Below are positions 46,908 through 55,971 of a DNA stretch of 64,000 bases, piece after piece (within the stretch, counting starts at the first letter, position 1; each line of letters begins with the position of its first letter). Source of the stretch: Streptomyces sp. BA2 (GTDB lineage: Bacteria; Actinomycetota; Actinomycetes; Streptomycetales; Streptomycetaceae); contig NZ_WSRO01000002.1 of assembly GCF_009769735.1 (NCBI RefSeq), positions 2,356,001-2,420,000 on the forward strand, given 5' to 3'. The notes beneath the pieces were generated by a model. The model searched no databases and had not been told where the DNA came from. It saw only the letters and a list, made by a program, of their open reading frames with translations. The translations under genes and the position numbers were made by a program.

Positions 46908-48545
46908 ATGGAAAGTCAGGGCACGCAGGGCACTCAGGGCGGCATCACCGTGCAGCGTGCCCTGGAACTTCCGGGTCTTCGCGGTGGACTGCCCGAGGTG
47001 GTCGCGGGCGCCGAGCGGCTGCAGCGCACGGTGCGGTGGGTGCACGCGGGCGAGGTGCCGAACATCGCCTCCCTCCTCAAGGGCGGCGAGCTGCTCCTGA
47101 CCACGGGCCTCGGCCTGGGCGCACGCCCCGCCGAGCAGCGTGCCTTCGTGCGCAAGCTCGCCGAGCGCGGTATCGCGGCGCTCGTCGTGGAGCTGGGCCC
47201 GCGCTTCACGCGGCTCCCCGCGGCGATCGTGGAGACGGCGCGCGCGGCCGGGCTTCCGCTGGTGCAGCTGCACCGCGAGGTGCCCTTCGTGACGGTCACC
47301 GAAGAGGTCCACACCGAGATCGTCAACGGCCACTACGCACTGCTCCAGCGGGCCGACGAGGTCCACCGGCGCTGCACGGAGGCGCTGCTCGGCGGGGGCG
47401 GCGTACCCCAGGTCCTGAACGTCCTCGCGGACTTCAGCGGCAACCCGGTGTTCCTGGAGACGGCGGACGGGCAGCTTCTGTACGCCGCCGGGGCGGGCAC
47501 GGAGTGTGCCGATCCGCTCCAGGTGTGGGAGGGGCTGCGGGGTCAGCACAAGGACGGGCCGCCCGCGGGTGCGCTGCTCGTCGACGTGCCGGGCGGCGGC
47601 CCCGGCTCGGGCTCGGTGCGCGCCCGGCTCGTGCTGCTCGCGGTGGAGTCCGCGCTGCTTCCGGTGCACCGGATCGCGGCGGAGCGGGCCGCGGGCTCGC
47701 TCGCGGTGGTTCTGATGCAGGCCCGGCAGGAGGAGGAACTCGCCGCGCGGGGCCGGGGCGACTTCCTGACCGACCTGGCGGAGGGGCGGATCCTGGCCGA
47801 CGACGCGCCGGCCCAGGCGCGGGTGCTCGGCTTCAAGCCCGGCGAGAGCCCGCTGCTCCCGGTCGTGATGCGGCTCGCGGACGGGCTGCCGCCGGGCGGC
47901 GGCTGGGCCGTGCTCGCGCGGGCGGTGGCGGAGGAGCTCGCGGCGGTGGGCGTGCCGGTGCTGCTCGGCGTACGTCCGGTCGAGGGGCGGGTCCCGCTGC
48001 TCCTTGGCCTCCGTACGGAATCCGAGCGCACCGCGGTGGCCGACCGGGTCGCCGCGGCGCTGCGGGCGGGCGTGGAGCGGGCGGGGATGCAGCGGGCCGG
48101 GGCGCTGCCGCCGGTCGTGGTGGTCGGGGTCGCGGGCGGCTGGGCGGCGGCATCGGCGGGGCTCCGGCACGCGGCGGAGACGGCGACGGCAGCGCAGGGC
48201 CTCATCGACCGCCCCTGGTACGACGCGCGGCGCCTGGACATCGACCTGCTGCTGTGGCGCCTGCACAACTACGACGACTCTGCGCTCGCGGCGTTCGTGG
48301 ACCGCGCGATCGGCCCGCTGCGCACCCACGACCGGCGCTCGAAGCCACCGCTGCTGCCCACCCTGCAGACGTATCTGGCCCATGCGGGACGCAAGGCGGA
48401 GACGGCGCGCGAACTGCACCTGAACCGTCAGACTCTCTACAACCGCCTCGCCCGGATCAGTGAACTCCTCGGCACGGACCTGGACGACCCGCAGACGGTG
48501 CTCGCGCTGAGCCTGGCGCTGCGCGCGCGTAGGCACGTGGCGTAG
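46908..48545 (+). CDS. PucR family transcriptional regulator
   Basis: 545 residues. The N-terminal PucR ligand domain begins ALELPGLRGGLPEVVAGAER and has EVPNIASLLKGGELLLTTGL. The C-terminal HTH_30 domain is LPTLQTYLAHAGRKAETARE, then LHLNRQTLYNRLARISELLG. These regulators respond to purine or amine metabolites. It is divergent from the APC permease, its probable target. No clear ribosome site precedes ATG 46908. Confidence 0.92.
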   Translation: MESQGTQGTQGGITVQRALELPGLRGGLPEVVAGAERLQRTVRWVHAGEVPNIASLLKGGELLLTTGLGLGARPAEQRAFVRKLAERGIAALVVELGPRFTRLPAAIVETARAAGLPLVQLHREVPFVTVTEEVHTEIVNGHYALLQRADEVHRRCTEALLGGGGVPQVLNVLADFSGNPVFLETADGQLLYAAGAGTECADPLQVWEGLRGQHKDGPPAGALLVDVPGGGPGSGSVRARLVLLAVESALLPVHRIAAERAAGSLAVVLMQARQEEELAARGRGDFLTDLAEGRILADDAPAQARVLGFKPGESPLLPVVMRLADGLPPGGGWAVLARAVAEELAAVGVPVLLGVRPVEGRVPLLLGLRTESERTAVADRVAAALRAGVERAGMQRAGALPPVVVVGVAGGWAAASAGLRHAAETATAAQGLIDRPWYDARRLDIDLLLWRLHNYDDSALAAFVDRAIGPLRTHDRRSKPPLLPTLQTYLAHAGRKAETARELHLNRQTLYNRLARISELLGTDLDDPQTVLALSLALRARRHVA

Positions 48546-48569
48546 CGGCGCCGCCCCGGGACTACGGGG

Positions 48570-49706
48570 CTACGGACCGAAGGGCTGCGTCAACTCGTCG
48601 TAGACGCTGAGGACTTGAGTGACCGTTTCGTCCTCGGTCGGCCATGTCGCCGCCTGGGCCGTGCCCTTGTCCCTGAGCCGCTCCCCGAGCGCGGGGTCGG
48701 CGAGGAGGCGTGCGACGGCGGTGGCCAGGGCCTCGGCGTCGCCGTACGGGACGAGGACGGCGGCGTCGCCGACCAGTTCGGGGATGCCGCCGACAGAGGT
48801 CGCGACGAGCGGCACGCGCGCGTGCAGGGCTTCCTGGGCGAGCACGGAGCGGGACTCCCAACTGGTGGGCAGCACCACGAGATCGGCCGCCGCGAGCATC
48901 TCGGGCACGTCGTCGCGCCGCCCCACGAGCCGGACCGGGAGACCTTCGCCTTCGATGCGCCGCTGCAGAGCGCCGCGCTCCGGCCCCTCCCCGGCGATGA
49001 CGAGGAGCGGCAGGGGGTCGAGGTGGCGCCACGCGCGCGCGGCCTCCAGGAGGACGTCGTAGCCCCGCTGCCGTTCGAGCGTGCCGACGGTGACGATCAA
49101 CGGCCGCCCGACGGCGCCGAGTTCGGCGAGGGCCTTGTGGCGCAGACCCTCGGCGTCCTCGGCCGGCCCGGCAGCCGGCCGCGGCGCGGGGAACGTGACG
49201 GGGGCGAGGCGGGCGTCCCGCGCGCCCCTGCTGCGGGCGCGGTCCACGAGGTCGGACGAGGTGCCGAGGACCACGGCGGCGGCCTTGGCGACGCGTCGCT
49301 CCAGGAGGCGCAGAACGCGGGCGCGCGCTCCTTCCGCGTGCGCGCGCGTGTGCCAGGTGACGACGAGGGGGACGCGGCGGCCGGTGAGCGCAAGGGCGGC
49401 GCGGAGTGCGGCATGCAGTCCGTGCGCGTGCACGAGGTCGGCGTCGGCGCAGGCCACGCGGAGGGAGGCGACGGACGCGGGGTCGCTGCTGCGCGGTACG
49501 TGGACGTGTCGGGCGCCGGTGCCCGTCAGGTCGTAGGCGCCGACGGCTTCGGTGGGGGCACACACCGTGACCCGCACGCCCCGCGCCGCGAGGCCCGCGG
49601 CGAGCGACCTGACGTGGGCACTGCTGCCCGCGCTGCCACCGCCCAGTACTTGCACGGTGTGCAGGGGGGTCTGACCGTGCGGTGAGTGGCTGCTCACGTG
49701 GCTCAC
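48570..49706 (-). CDS. glycosyltransferase family 4
   Basis: 378 residues of GT-B fold. The N-terminal half has TVQVLGGGSAGSSAHVRSLA and VHAHGLHAALRAALAL. The C-terminal half has VTVGTLERQRGYDVLLEAAR and the donor site TSWESRSVLAQEALHARVPL with both family Glu. Donor and acceptor are unknown. GTG 49706 is chosen over the longer ORF, whose extension lacks homology. It is downstream of an MraY-like gene on the same strand with 225 bp between, so the two may act on the same lipid-linked glycan. Confidence 0.87.
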   Translation of the reverse strand: MSHVSSHSPHGQTPLHTVQVLGGGSAGSSAHVRSLAAGLAARGVRVTVCAPTEAVGAYDLTGTGARHVHVPRSSDPASVASLRVACADADLVHAHGLHAALRAALALTGRRVPLVVTWHTRAHAEGARARVLRLLERRVAKAAAVVLGTSSDLVDRARSRGARDARLAPVTFPAPRPAAGPAEDAEGLRHKALAELGAVGRPLIVTVGTLERQRGYDVLLEAARAWRHLDPLPLLVIAGEGPERGALQRRIEGEGLPVRLVGRRDDVPEMLAAADLVVLPTSWESRSVLAQEALHARVPLVATSVGGIPELVGDAAVLVPYGDAEALATAVARLLADPALGERLRDKGTAQAATWPTEDETVTQVLSVYDELTQPFGP

Positions 49707-49755
49707 GTAGCCGGGGCTCCTGGGTCGGCGTCGGGGGGCTGCGCCAAGGATGCCA

Positions 49756-49767
49756 GTCCGTACGGAC
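49756..49767. promoter_or_regulatory. 12-bp perfect palindrome upstream of the GT4 gene
   Basis: GTCCGTACGGAC lies about 50 bp before the GTG start. A second short hairpin (TCACCC-ACAC-GGGTGA, 49826-49841) is further upstream. Candidate operator only. Confidence 0.3.
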
Positions 49768-49931
49768 GTTCCGGCACCGCCGAAAGGTCTCTTCCGTGGC
49801 GGGGCGGGCAACTCCCTGAGCCGGATCACCCACACGGGTGAGGACAACGGGGATCCAGCATCACGGACGACCTGCGCCCGCCGCATCTTCGCAGGGCCTT
49901 GGGGCGGCTTCGGCACGGCACAGCGGAGACG

Positions 49932-50723
49932 CTAGGCGGCCGAGCTCCCCGCCACCGCGCCGGCGCTGACCTTCTCTCCGTACACGGCCGCCGCGACAAG
50001 ACCCGCCGCATGCACGATGAGCCCCGCGCGGCCATTGCCGGCGACGACGGCCGCGCCGAGCGCCGCGCCCAGGGCATGCGCTCCCGCGTCGCCGATCATG
50101 GCCTGCTCCCCGATGTCCTCGGGCAGCACGGCCGCCGCGGCGCCCACGGAGGCGGCGGTGAGGACCCCGGCGGCGCCTTCGCGCAGCAGCCCTGGCGCCC
50201 CCAGCACGACCACCGCTCCGGCGGCCCTTCCGGGGCGTACGTCCACGAGGTTGACGAAGTGGGCGGTGCCCGCGATCACGACGCCCGCGAGGAGCTTGTC
50301 CACCGGCCGCTCCTTGAGCAACGCACCGGCGGCGAGCCCCGCCGCGCAGATCCCGAACAACTTCGCGGCCCCACTGGTCACTTCGCCGCCCCGCAGCGCA
50401 CCGAGGTGCGCGCGAAAGCCCCGGCGCGGATCACCGTCCCCCGCAACATCGTCGTACGCCCCGCAGGCTCCCGCCGCGAGCACGGCGAGCGCGGCGGCGG
50501 CGCGGGTCCTGGCGGGCAGAGCCACGACTCCGGCCGCGGCACCGAGGGCGGCGGCGGGCCCGGCGTACAACTCCACTGCCCGCCCCGCGTAGTTCTTCCG
50601 CTGCCAGCGGTCGGGGCCGCCGGGGGCGCGTGAGCGCAGCGCGGTGGTGGCCGCGCGGGTGACGGCGACCGCGCCGACGAGGGCCGGGAGACGCCGGGCA
50701 GAGGTGCGCTTGATCATGCGCAT
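49932..50723 (-). CDS. MraY/WecA-like membrane protein (short phospho-sugar transferase relative)
   Basis: 263 residues with about 7-8 hydrophobic helices. The MraY/WecA signatures are recognisable though reduced: GAYDDVAGD (Asp91-Asp92), HFVNLVDVRPGRAAG (158-166) and MIGDAGAHALGA (209-220). The family moves a sugar phosphate onto polyprenyl phosphate, and usual members are about 320-360 residues. This one is short but keeps the Asp residues. It is in the same direction as recN (155 bp upstream) and the GT4 gene. Activity is plausible but unproven. Confidence 0.75.
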   Translation of the reverse strand: MRMIKRTSARRLPALVGAVAVTRAATTALRSRAPGGPDRWQRKNYAGRAVELYAGPAAALGAAAGVVALPARTRAAAALAVLAAGACGAYDDVAGDGDPRRGFRAHLGALRGGEVTSGAAKLFGICAAGLAAGALLKERPVDKLLAGVVIAGTAHFVNLVDVRPGRAAGAVVVLGAPGLLREGAAGVLTAASVGAAAAVLPEDIGEQAMIGDAGAHALGAALGAAVVAGNGRAGLIVHAAGLVAAAVYGEKVSAGAVAGSSAA

Positions 50724-50771
50724 CAGGGTACGGGGGCTGAAACTCCAGCCAGACCGCCGGGAGCCGGCATC

Positions 50772-50797
50772 TCAGCCCGTCCGGCGTTTGAGGACGA
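50772..50797. repeat. Streptomyces dispersed intergenic repeat (CGTCC...GGACG type)
   Basis: The stretch around CCCGTCCGGCGTTTGAGGAC has the sequence I recall as a very common intergenic palindromic repeat in Streptomyces genomes. It forms a CGTCC/GGACG stem with a 9-nt loop. It lies in the gap between recN and the MraY-like gene. Only one copy was noticed in this window. Confidence 0.6.
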
Positions 50798-50878
50798 ACA
50801 CGGCGAAGCCGGTGATCCGCGGTACCCAAGGCACGCCCCGCTGAAGGCGCCCCCGCCCGAGAAAAGCGCCCCCGCCCG

Positions 50879-52624
50879 TTACCCCTCCCCCCGAGCCGTC
50901 GCCAGCAACTCCTCCGCATGCGCCCGCGCGGTCTCCGAGTCCTCCTGGCCCGCCAGCATCCGGGACAGCTCCCGCACCCGGTCCTCCCCCTCGAGCACCA
51001 GCACTCCGGAGCGCGTGACGCTCCCGTCGTTCGTCTTCTCGACCAGCAGCTGCCGGTCGGCGAACGCCGCCACCTGCGGCAGATGCGTCACGACCACGAC
51101 CTGCGCGGACTTGGCGAGGCGGGCCAGCCTGCGGCCGATCTCGACCGCGGCCTTGCCGCCGACACCGGCGTCGACCTCGTCGAAGAGGTACGTCGGCACG
51201 GGGTCCGTGCCCGCGAAGACGACCTCGACGGCGAGCATCACGCGCGACAGCTCACCGCCGGACGCGCCCTTGGCGATCGGCCGGGGCGGGGCGCCCGGAT
51301 GCGGGGCCAGGAGGAGTTCCACCTCGTCCACGCCCGCCGGGCCGTACGCGACGAGGCGTCCGTCGACCGGCACACCGTCCGCGCCCTCGGGCACCTCCGT
51401 GGCGGTGATGTCGATCGTCACGCGCGCGTGCGGCATCGCGAGCGAGGCCAGCTCTTCGGTGACGGCTGCCGCGAACCGCGACGCCGCCTCCTGACGCGCG
51501 TCGGTCAACGCCTGGGCGAGTCCGGCGAGTTCAGACCGCAGCGCGTCCCGCTCGGCGGTCAGCTCCTCCAGACGGTCGTCGTCACCCTCGAGTTCGGTGA
51601 GCCGCGCGGCCCCCTCCTGGGCCCAGGCGAGCACGGCGTCGATGTCGGAGCCGTACTTCCGGGTCAGCTGGGTGAGCGCGGCCCGCCGTTCCTCCACCGC
51701 CGCGAGGCGCAGTGGATCGGCGTCGAGGTCATCGGCGTACCCCGCGAGCTCGCCCGCCACATCGCCAAGGAGGATTCCGATCTCGCCGATCCGCTCGGCG
51801 AGCGCGGCCAGGGCGGGGTCGTGGGAACGCACCGCCTCAAGAGCCCGGTGGGCGCCCGCCACCAGCGTCGTGGCGTCGACACCCTCCGGGTCCTCGGGGT
51901 TGCCCGCGAGCGCGGCGTGCGCGGACGTGGCGGCGGAGGCGAGGGCCTCCGCGTGGCCGAGCCGCTCGGCCTCTGCGGCCAGTTCGGTGTCCTCGCCCTC
52001 GCGCGGCTCCACGCCCGCGACCTCGTCGAGGCCGAAGCGCAGCAGATCGGCCTCCTGGGCCCGTTCACGCGCACGCGTGGTGATCTCGTCGACCTCGGTC
52101 GTCACGGCCCGCAGCCTGCGGTACGCGGCCGTGTACTTGGCCAGCGGCACGGTGACCGCGTCGCCCGCGTACCGGTCGAGGGCCCCGCGCTGCCGGGCCG
52201 GTTTGAGCAGGCCCTGCTGGTCCGTCTGGCCGTGCACCGCGACGAGGTCGTCGGCGAGTTCGGACAGCAGACCCACCGGTACGGACCGCCCGCCGAGGTG
52301 CGCACGAGAGCGCCCCTCCGCCGAGACCGTACGGCTGATCAGCAGCGCCCCGTCGTCGAGTTCGGCCCCCGCTTCCTCCGCGCGCACGGCAGCCGTGGCA
52401 TCCGCGGGCACAGTGATCCGCCCCTCCACCACCGCCGCCTTGGCGCCGATCCGCACCAAGGCGGGATCCGCGCGTCCGCCGAGCAGCAGGCCAAGGCTGG
52501 TGACCACCATCGTCTTGCCCGCACCGGTCTCGCCGGTCACGGCGGTGAACCCCGGCGACAGCTCGACCACCGCGTCGTCGATGACTCCGAGCGACCGTAT
52601 CCGCATCTCCTCCAACACGGACAC
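50879..52624 (-). CDS. recN: DNA repair protein RecN
   Basis: 581 residues. The SMC-like N-terminal half has VTGETGAGKTMVVTSLGLLL (Walker A). A coiled-coil middle (about 160-390) follows. The C-terminal half has KGASGGELSRVMLAVEVVFA (signature) and PTYLFDEVDAGVGGKAAVEI (Walker B). It acts early in double-strand break repair. tlyA-nadK-recN is a conserved actinobacterial order, but here a rightward ABC permease separates nadK from recN. Confidence 0.96.
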   Translation of the reverse strand: MSVLEEMRIRSLGVIDDAVVELSPGFTAVTGETGAGKTMVVTSLGLLLGGRADPALVRIGAKAAVVEGRITVPADATAAVRAEEAGAELDDGALLISRTVSAEGRSRAHLGGRSVPVGLLSELADDLVAVHGQTDQQGLLKPARQRGALDRYAGDAVTVPLAKYTAAYRRLRAVTTEVDEITTRARERAQEADLLRFGLDEVAGVEPREGEDTELAAEAERLGHAEALASAATSAHAALAGNPEDPEGVDATTLVAGAHRALEAVRSHDPALAALAERIGEIGILLGDVAGELAGYADDLDADPLRLAAVEERRAALTQLTRKYGSDIDAVLAWAQEGAARLTELEGDDDRLEELTAERDALRSELAGLAQALTDARQEAASRFAAAVTEELASLAMPHARVTIDITATEVPEGADGVPVDGRLVAYGPAGVDEVELLLAPHPGAPPRPIAKGASGGELSRVMLAVEVVFAGTDPVPTYLFDEVDAGVGGKAAVEIGRRLARLAKSAQVVVVTHLPQVAAFADRQLLVEKTNDGSVTRSGVLVLEGEDRVRELSRMLAGQEDSETARAHAEELLATARGEG

Positions 52625-52763
52625 GACCTTACGAGGTCATGGGCCAGGTGTGCGACGGCCCCTGGTCTCCTTCCACCTTCCTTCCACGAAGACGCAGGTG
52701 GCAAAGGCGGACCGAACGGACGCTGTCACTCGCAGGGGGTGGGGGTCTCTGGGGGCTGGCAGG

Positions 52764-52787
52764 GGTGGGGATTACCCCACCATGATC
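52764..52787. promoter_or_regulatory. hairpin and 14-bp direct repeat upstream of the ABC permease
   Basis: GGTGGGG-ATTA-CCCCACC (52764-52781) forms a perfect 7-bp hairpin. Its right arm is part of ACCCCACCATGATC (52774-52787), which recurs exactly at 52823-52836 over the permease start. It could be a regulatory site or the trace of a small duplication. Confidence 0.4.
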
Positions 52788-52812
52788 TTCCTGTCAGCCT
52801 CCTGGTGCACGG

Positions 52813-54189
52813 GTGACCCAGCACCCCACCATGATCAGTATGGGAACGGGACTGGCACAGGCGGCGCTGCGCGCGCATCGCCCGGCGTTTGTGGGGACGG
52901 CGGTGGCCGCGCTCTTCGCGGCGACCGTGGTGAGCGCGTCGACGATGATGCTCGGCACGACGGGCACCGACGGGCTCTCCGCGCGGGCACGCAGGCAGAT
53001 CACCGAGAACGGCGTCGGCGACATGGCCGTCGTCCTGCTCATCGGATCGATCTACATGTCGATATTCGTGGTCGCGTCGACGATGGGTACGGCCGTCACG
53101 CAGCAGCACCGCGAGCTGGCCATGGTGCGCTCCATCGGCGCCAAGCCCCGTCAGGTCCGCCGCGCCGTGGCCGTTCAGGCCCTCGCCGCGTCGATCCCGG
53201 CGGCGCTCGCAGGCTTCGTCCTCGGCGGCTTCGGCGCGCGCTGGTGGCACGCGGGCATGGTGTCGCACGGACTGCTCCCCGCCGAGGCGGACTTCCGGTT
53301 CGGCTGGGTCGCCCTGCCGGTGTGCCTGGGCGTGGCCGTGGTGACGACGACGCTCGCCGCGCTCCTCTCGGCGCTGCGGTTCTCGCTGCTTCGCCCGGCC
53401 CGCGCCCTGAGCGAAGCGGCGACCGGGCGGCGGGGGCTCGGCATGCTGCGGGCGCCGCTCGGCCTGATCGCGGTCGCGGGGGCCTGCGCCGTCTCCGTAC
53501 TGCTGTCGAAGCAACCCGCGGCCGAGGCGAGCGAGGGCGCCTTCCTCGTCCTGATCCTCTTCTGCGTGGGCGCGGGGCTGCTCGGCCCGCGGATCATCGG
53601 GCCCGCGGCCTGGCTGGTCTCCGCGCTGGTGGGCCGGTTCGGCGGCAGCGCGCGCCTGGCCATGCTCAACGTCCGCTCGCAGCCCCGCCGCTTCTCCGCC
53701 GCGGTCGTGCCGCTCGTCCTGGTCGTGGGCTTCGGCCTGACCAAGATCGGCATGCACACCACGGCACAGCACTACACAGGTTCGGCGGGCAGCACGGGCG
53801 AGGTCTGGCTCGACTATGTGGGCACGGGGCTCTACGCGGGCTTCGCCGCGATCGCCGCGGCGAACACCCTCGCCATGATCTCCTTCGAGCGCCGCCGCGA
53901 CATCGCCCTGCTGCGGGTGGTGGGCAGTCAGCGCGCCCAGGTGCGGGCGATGGCGGCCTGGGAGGCCGTGGTCGTCGCGGGGACGGCGCTGCTGCTCGGC
54001 ACCGCGATAGCGCTCGGCACGCTGGCCCCCATCCTCAGCACGGCCTTCGGCTCGTCGCTCCCCCACCTGCCGTGGGCCGTGCCGACGGGGATCGCGGCGG
54101 GCACCCTGCTCCTCACCCTGCTGGCCACGGGCCTGCCGGTGGCCTCGGTGATGCGGCGCCGCGCGATATCCGTGGTCGGCACGGCCTAG
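52813..54189 (+). CDS. FtsX-like ABC transporter permease (orphan)
   Basis: 458 residues. The N-terminal helix is AFVGTAVAALFAATVVSAST. FtsX-like domains have TQQHRELAMVRSIGAKPRQV and ISFERRRDIALLRVVGSQRA, the cytoplasmic coupling motif. About eight helices are arranged as two FtsX domains. Such permeases export lipoproteins, lipids or peptides with an ATPase partner usually encoded next door; none is adjacent here. GTG 52813 and ATG 52831 are both possible starts and neither has a strong ribosome site. It interrupts the nadK-recN order on the opposite strand. Confidence 0.85.
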   Translation: MTQHPTMISMGTGLAQAALRAHRPAFVGTAVAALFAATVVSASTMMLGTTGTDGLSARARRQITENGVGDMAVVLLIGSIYMSIFVVASTMGTAVTQQHRELAMVRSIGAKPRQVRRAVAVQALAASIPAALAGFVLGGFGARWWHAGMVSHGLLPAEADFRFGWVALPVCLGVAVVTTTLAALLSALRFSLLRPARALSEAATGRRGLGMLRAPLGLIAVAGACAVSVLLSKQPAAEASEGAFLVLILFCVGAGLLGPRIIGPAAWLVSALVGRFGGSARLAMLNVRSQPRRFSAAVVPLVLVVGFGLTKIGMHTTAQHYTGSAGSTGEVWLDYVGTGLYAGFAAIAAANTLAMISFERRRDIALLRVVGSQRAQVRAMAAWEAVVVAGTALLLGTAIALGTLAPILSTAFGSSLPHLPWAVPTGIAAGTLLLTLLATGLPVASVMRRRAISVVGTA

Positions 54190-54231
54190 CGGCGGCGCCC
54201 GGCGCAACGCGAGGGCGCCCGGCGCGTACGG

Positions 54232-55152
54232 CTAGTGAGGCGCCCCGCGCCACCCCGAAACCGGCAGCGCGAACTTGGCCACGAGCCGGTCGGTGAACGA
54301 CGCGTGGTGCAGCCGTGCGAGCCGCACCGGCACCGCTCCCCTGCGCACCTCGACCCGGGCCCCCGGCGGCAGTTCCACGGTCCGCCGGCCGTCGCACCAC
54401 AGCACCCCGTGCGACGTGTGCTGCTGGACCTCGACGGCGAGCACCGAGTCCGGCGAGGTCACCAGGGGCTTGGCGAACAGGGCGTGGGCGCTGATCGGCA
54501 CCATCAGGAGCGCCTCCACCTCCGGCCACACCACGGGCCCGCCCGCTGAGAAGGCGTACGCGGTGGAGCCGGTCGGCGTCGCGCACACGATGCCGTCGCA
54601 GCCGAAGCCGGTGACCGGACGCCCGTCGATCTCCAGGACGACCTCGAGCATCAGTTCGGCCGACATCTTCTGCACGGCGGCTTCGTTCAGCGCCCAGTCG
54701 CGGTGCACGACATCGCCGTTGCTGCGCACGACGACGTCGATGGTCATCCGCTCCTCGACCTCGTACGCCCTCGTCACCACCCGGTCGACGACCTTGTCGA
54801 GGTCGTCCCGCTCGGCCTCGGCGAGGAAGCCGACACGCCCCAGGTTCACTCCGAGCATCGGCACCCCGGACGCGCGGGCGAACTCGGCGCCGCGCAGCAG
54901 CGTGCCGTCGCCGCCGAGCACGACGAGCAGTTCACAGCCGTCGAGGCACTGGGGGGTGGCCTCCTTCACCGTGCCGACCTCGGGCGGCAGCGGCAGATCG
55001 GCCGCCTCCGCCTCCAGGACCCGTACGCCGATGCCGCTGCGCAGCAGCCCCTGGACGACGAGTTCGGCACTGCGGATGGCGGCAGGCCGTCCGGTGTGCG
55101 CGAGCAGGAAAACGGTACGAGCTCGGGTCTGGGTCACTCGGGTCTGAGTCAA
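54232..55152 (-). CDS. nadK: NAD kinase
   Basis: 306 residues. VVLGGDGTLLRGAEFA has the GGDGT motif, and GCDGIVCATPTGSTAYAFSA the conserved C-terminal motif. Makes NADP from NAD. The TTG at 55152 overlaps the tlyA stop and has GGAGGGG 6 nt upstream, so I prefer it. GTG 55137 gives a slightly shorter protein. It is coupled to tlyA. Confidence 0.95.
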   Translation of the reverse strand: MTQTRVTQTRARTVFLLAHTGRPAAIRSAELVVQGLLRSGIGVRVLEAEAADLPLPPEVGTVKEATPQCLDGCELLVVLGGDGTLLRGAEFARASGVPMLGVNLGRVGFLAEAERDDLDKVVDRVVTRAYEVEERMTIDVVVRSNGDVVHRDWALNEAAVQKMSAELMLEVVLEIDGRPVTGFGCDGIVCATPTGSTAYAFSAGGPVVWPEVEALLMVPISAHALFAKPLVTSPDSVLAVEVQQHTSHGVLWCDGRRTVELPPGARVEVRRGAVPVRLARLHHASFTDRLVAKFALPVSGWRGAPH

Positions 55153-55964
55153 CGGGGCCCCTCCGCCACGGCACGGTCAACGTCCGCCGGGTCGAGTTCG
55201 GGCGCCCCGGCACGCAGCCACAGAAAGTACTCGACATTTCCGGAAGGTCCGGGCAGCGGGCTCGCGGTCACGCCACGCACACCGAGCCCGAGCCCCCACG
55301 CCTGGCGCGCCACACCGCGTACGGCATCGGCCCGGAGTGCCGCGCTGCGCACCACACCGCCGCTGCCCAGACGTTCCTTGCCGACCTCGAACTGCGGCTT
55401 GACCATCAGGACCAGGTCGGCGTCCGGGGCGGCGCAGCGCACGAGAGCCGGAAGCACGAGGCCGAGCGGGATGAACGACAGGTCGCCGACGACCAGGTCG
55501 ACGGGGGTGCCGTCGATGGCTTCGAGCGTCAACTCCCGTACGTTCGTACGGTCCTTGACGGTGACCCGGTCGTCGCTCTGCAGGGACCAGGCGAGCTGGC
55601 CGTAGCCGACGTCCACGGCGACGACGCCCGAGGCGCCCGCCCGCAGCAGCACATCGGTGAAACCGCCGGTGGACGCGCCCGCGTCGAGCGCGCGCCGCCC
55701 CTCGACGACCAGGCCCTGCGGCACGAACGCGGCGAACGCGCCCGCCAGCTTGTGGCCGCCGCGCGAGACGTAGTCGGGATCGCTGTCGTCGTTCGCGACC
55801 ACGATGGCTGCCGCGGTCTCCACCTGCGTCGCGGGCTTCGTCGCGGTGTTCTTGTCGACGGTCACACGGCCGGCGGCGATCAGCTGGCTGGCGTGCTCGC
55901 GCGAGCGCGCCAGCTTGCGCCGGACCAGTTCGGCGTCGAGGCGGCGGCGTGCCACTCCTGCCAC
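55149..55964 (-). CDS. tlyA: TlyA family 16S/23S rRNA 2'-O-methyltransferase
   Basis: 271 residues. An S4 RNA-binding domain (RRRLDAELVRRKLARSREHA) precedes a Rossmann methyltransferase with LDAGASTGGFTDVLLRAGAS (SAM motif) and DLSFIPLGLVLPALV. TlyA methylates 2'-O positions of 16S and 23S rRNA and determines capreomycin sensitivity in mycobacteria. It is coupled to nadK and lies 7 bp after the upstream 124-residue gene. Confidence 0.94.
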   Translation of the reverse strand: MAGVARRRLDAELVRRKLARSREHASQLIAAGRVTVDKNTATKPATQVETAAAIVVANDDSDPDYVSRGGHKLAGAFAAFVPQGLVVEGRRALDAGASTGGFTDVLLRAGASGVVAVDVGYGQLAWSLQSDDRVTVKDRTNVRELTLEAIDGTPVDLVVGDLSFIPLGLVLPALVRCAAPDADLVLMVKPQFEVGKERLGSGGVVRSAALRADAVRGVARQAWGLGLGVRGVTASPLPGPSGNVEYFLWLRAGAPELDPADVDRAVAEGPR

Positions 55965-55971
55965 GTTCTGT

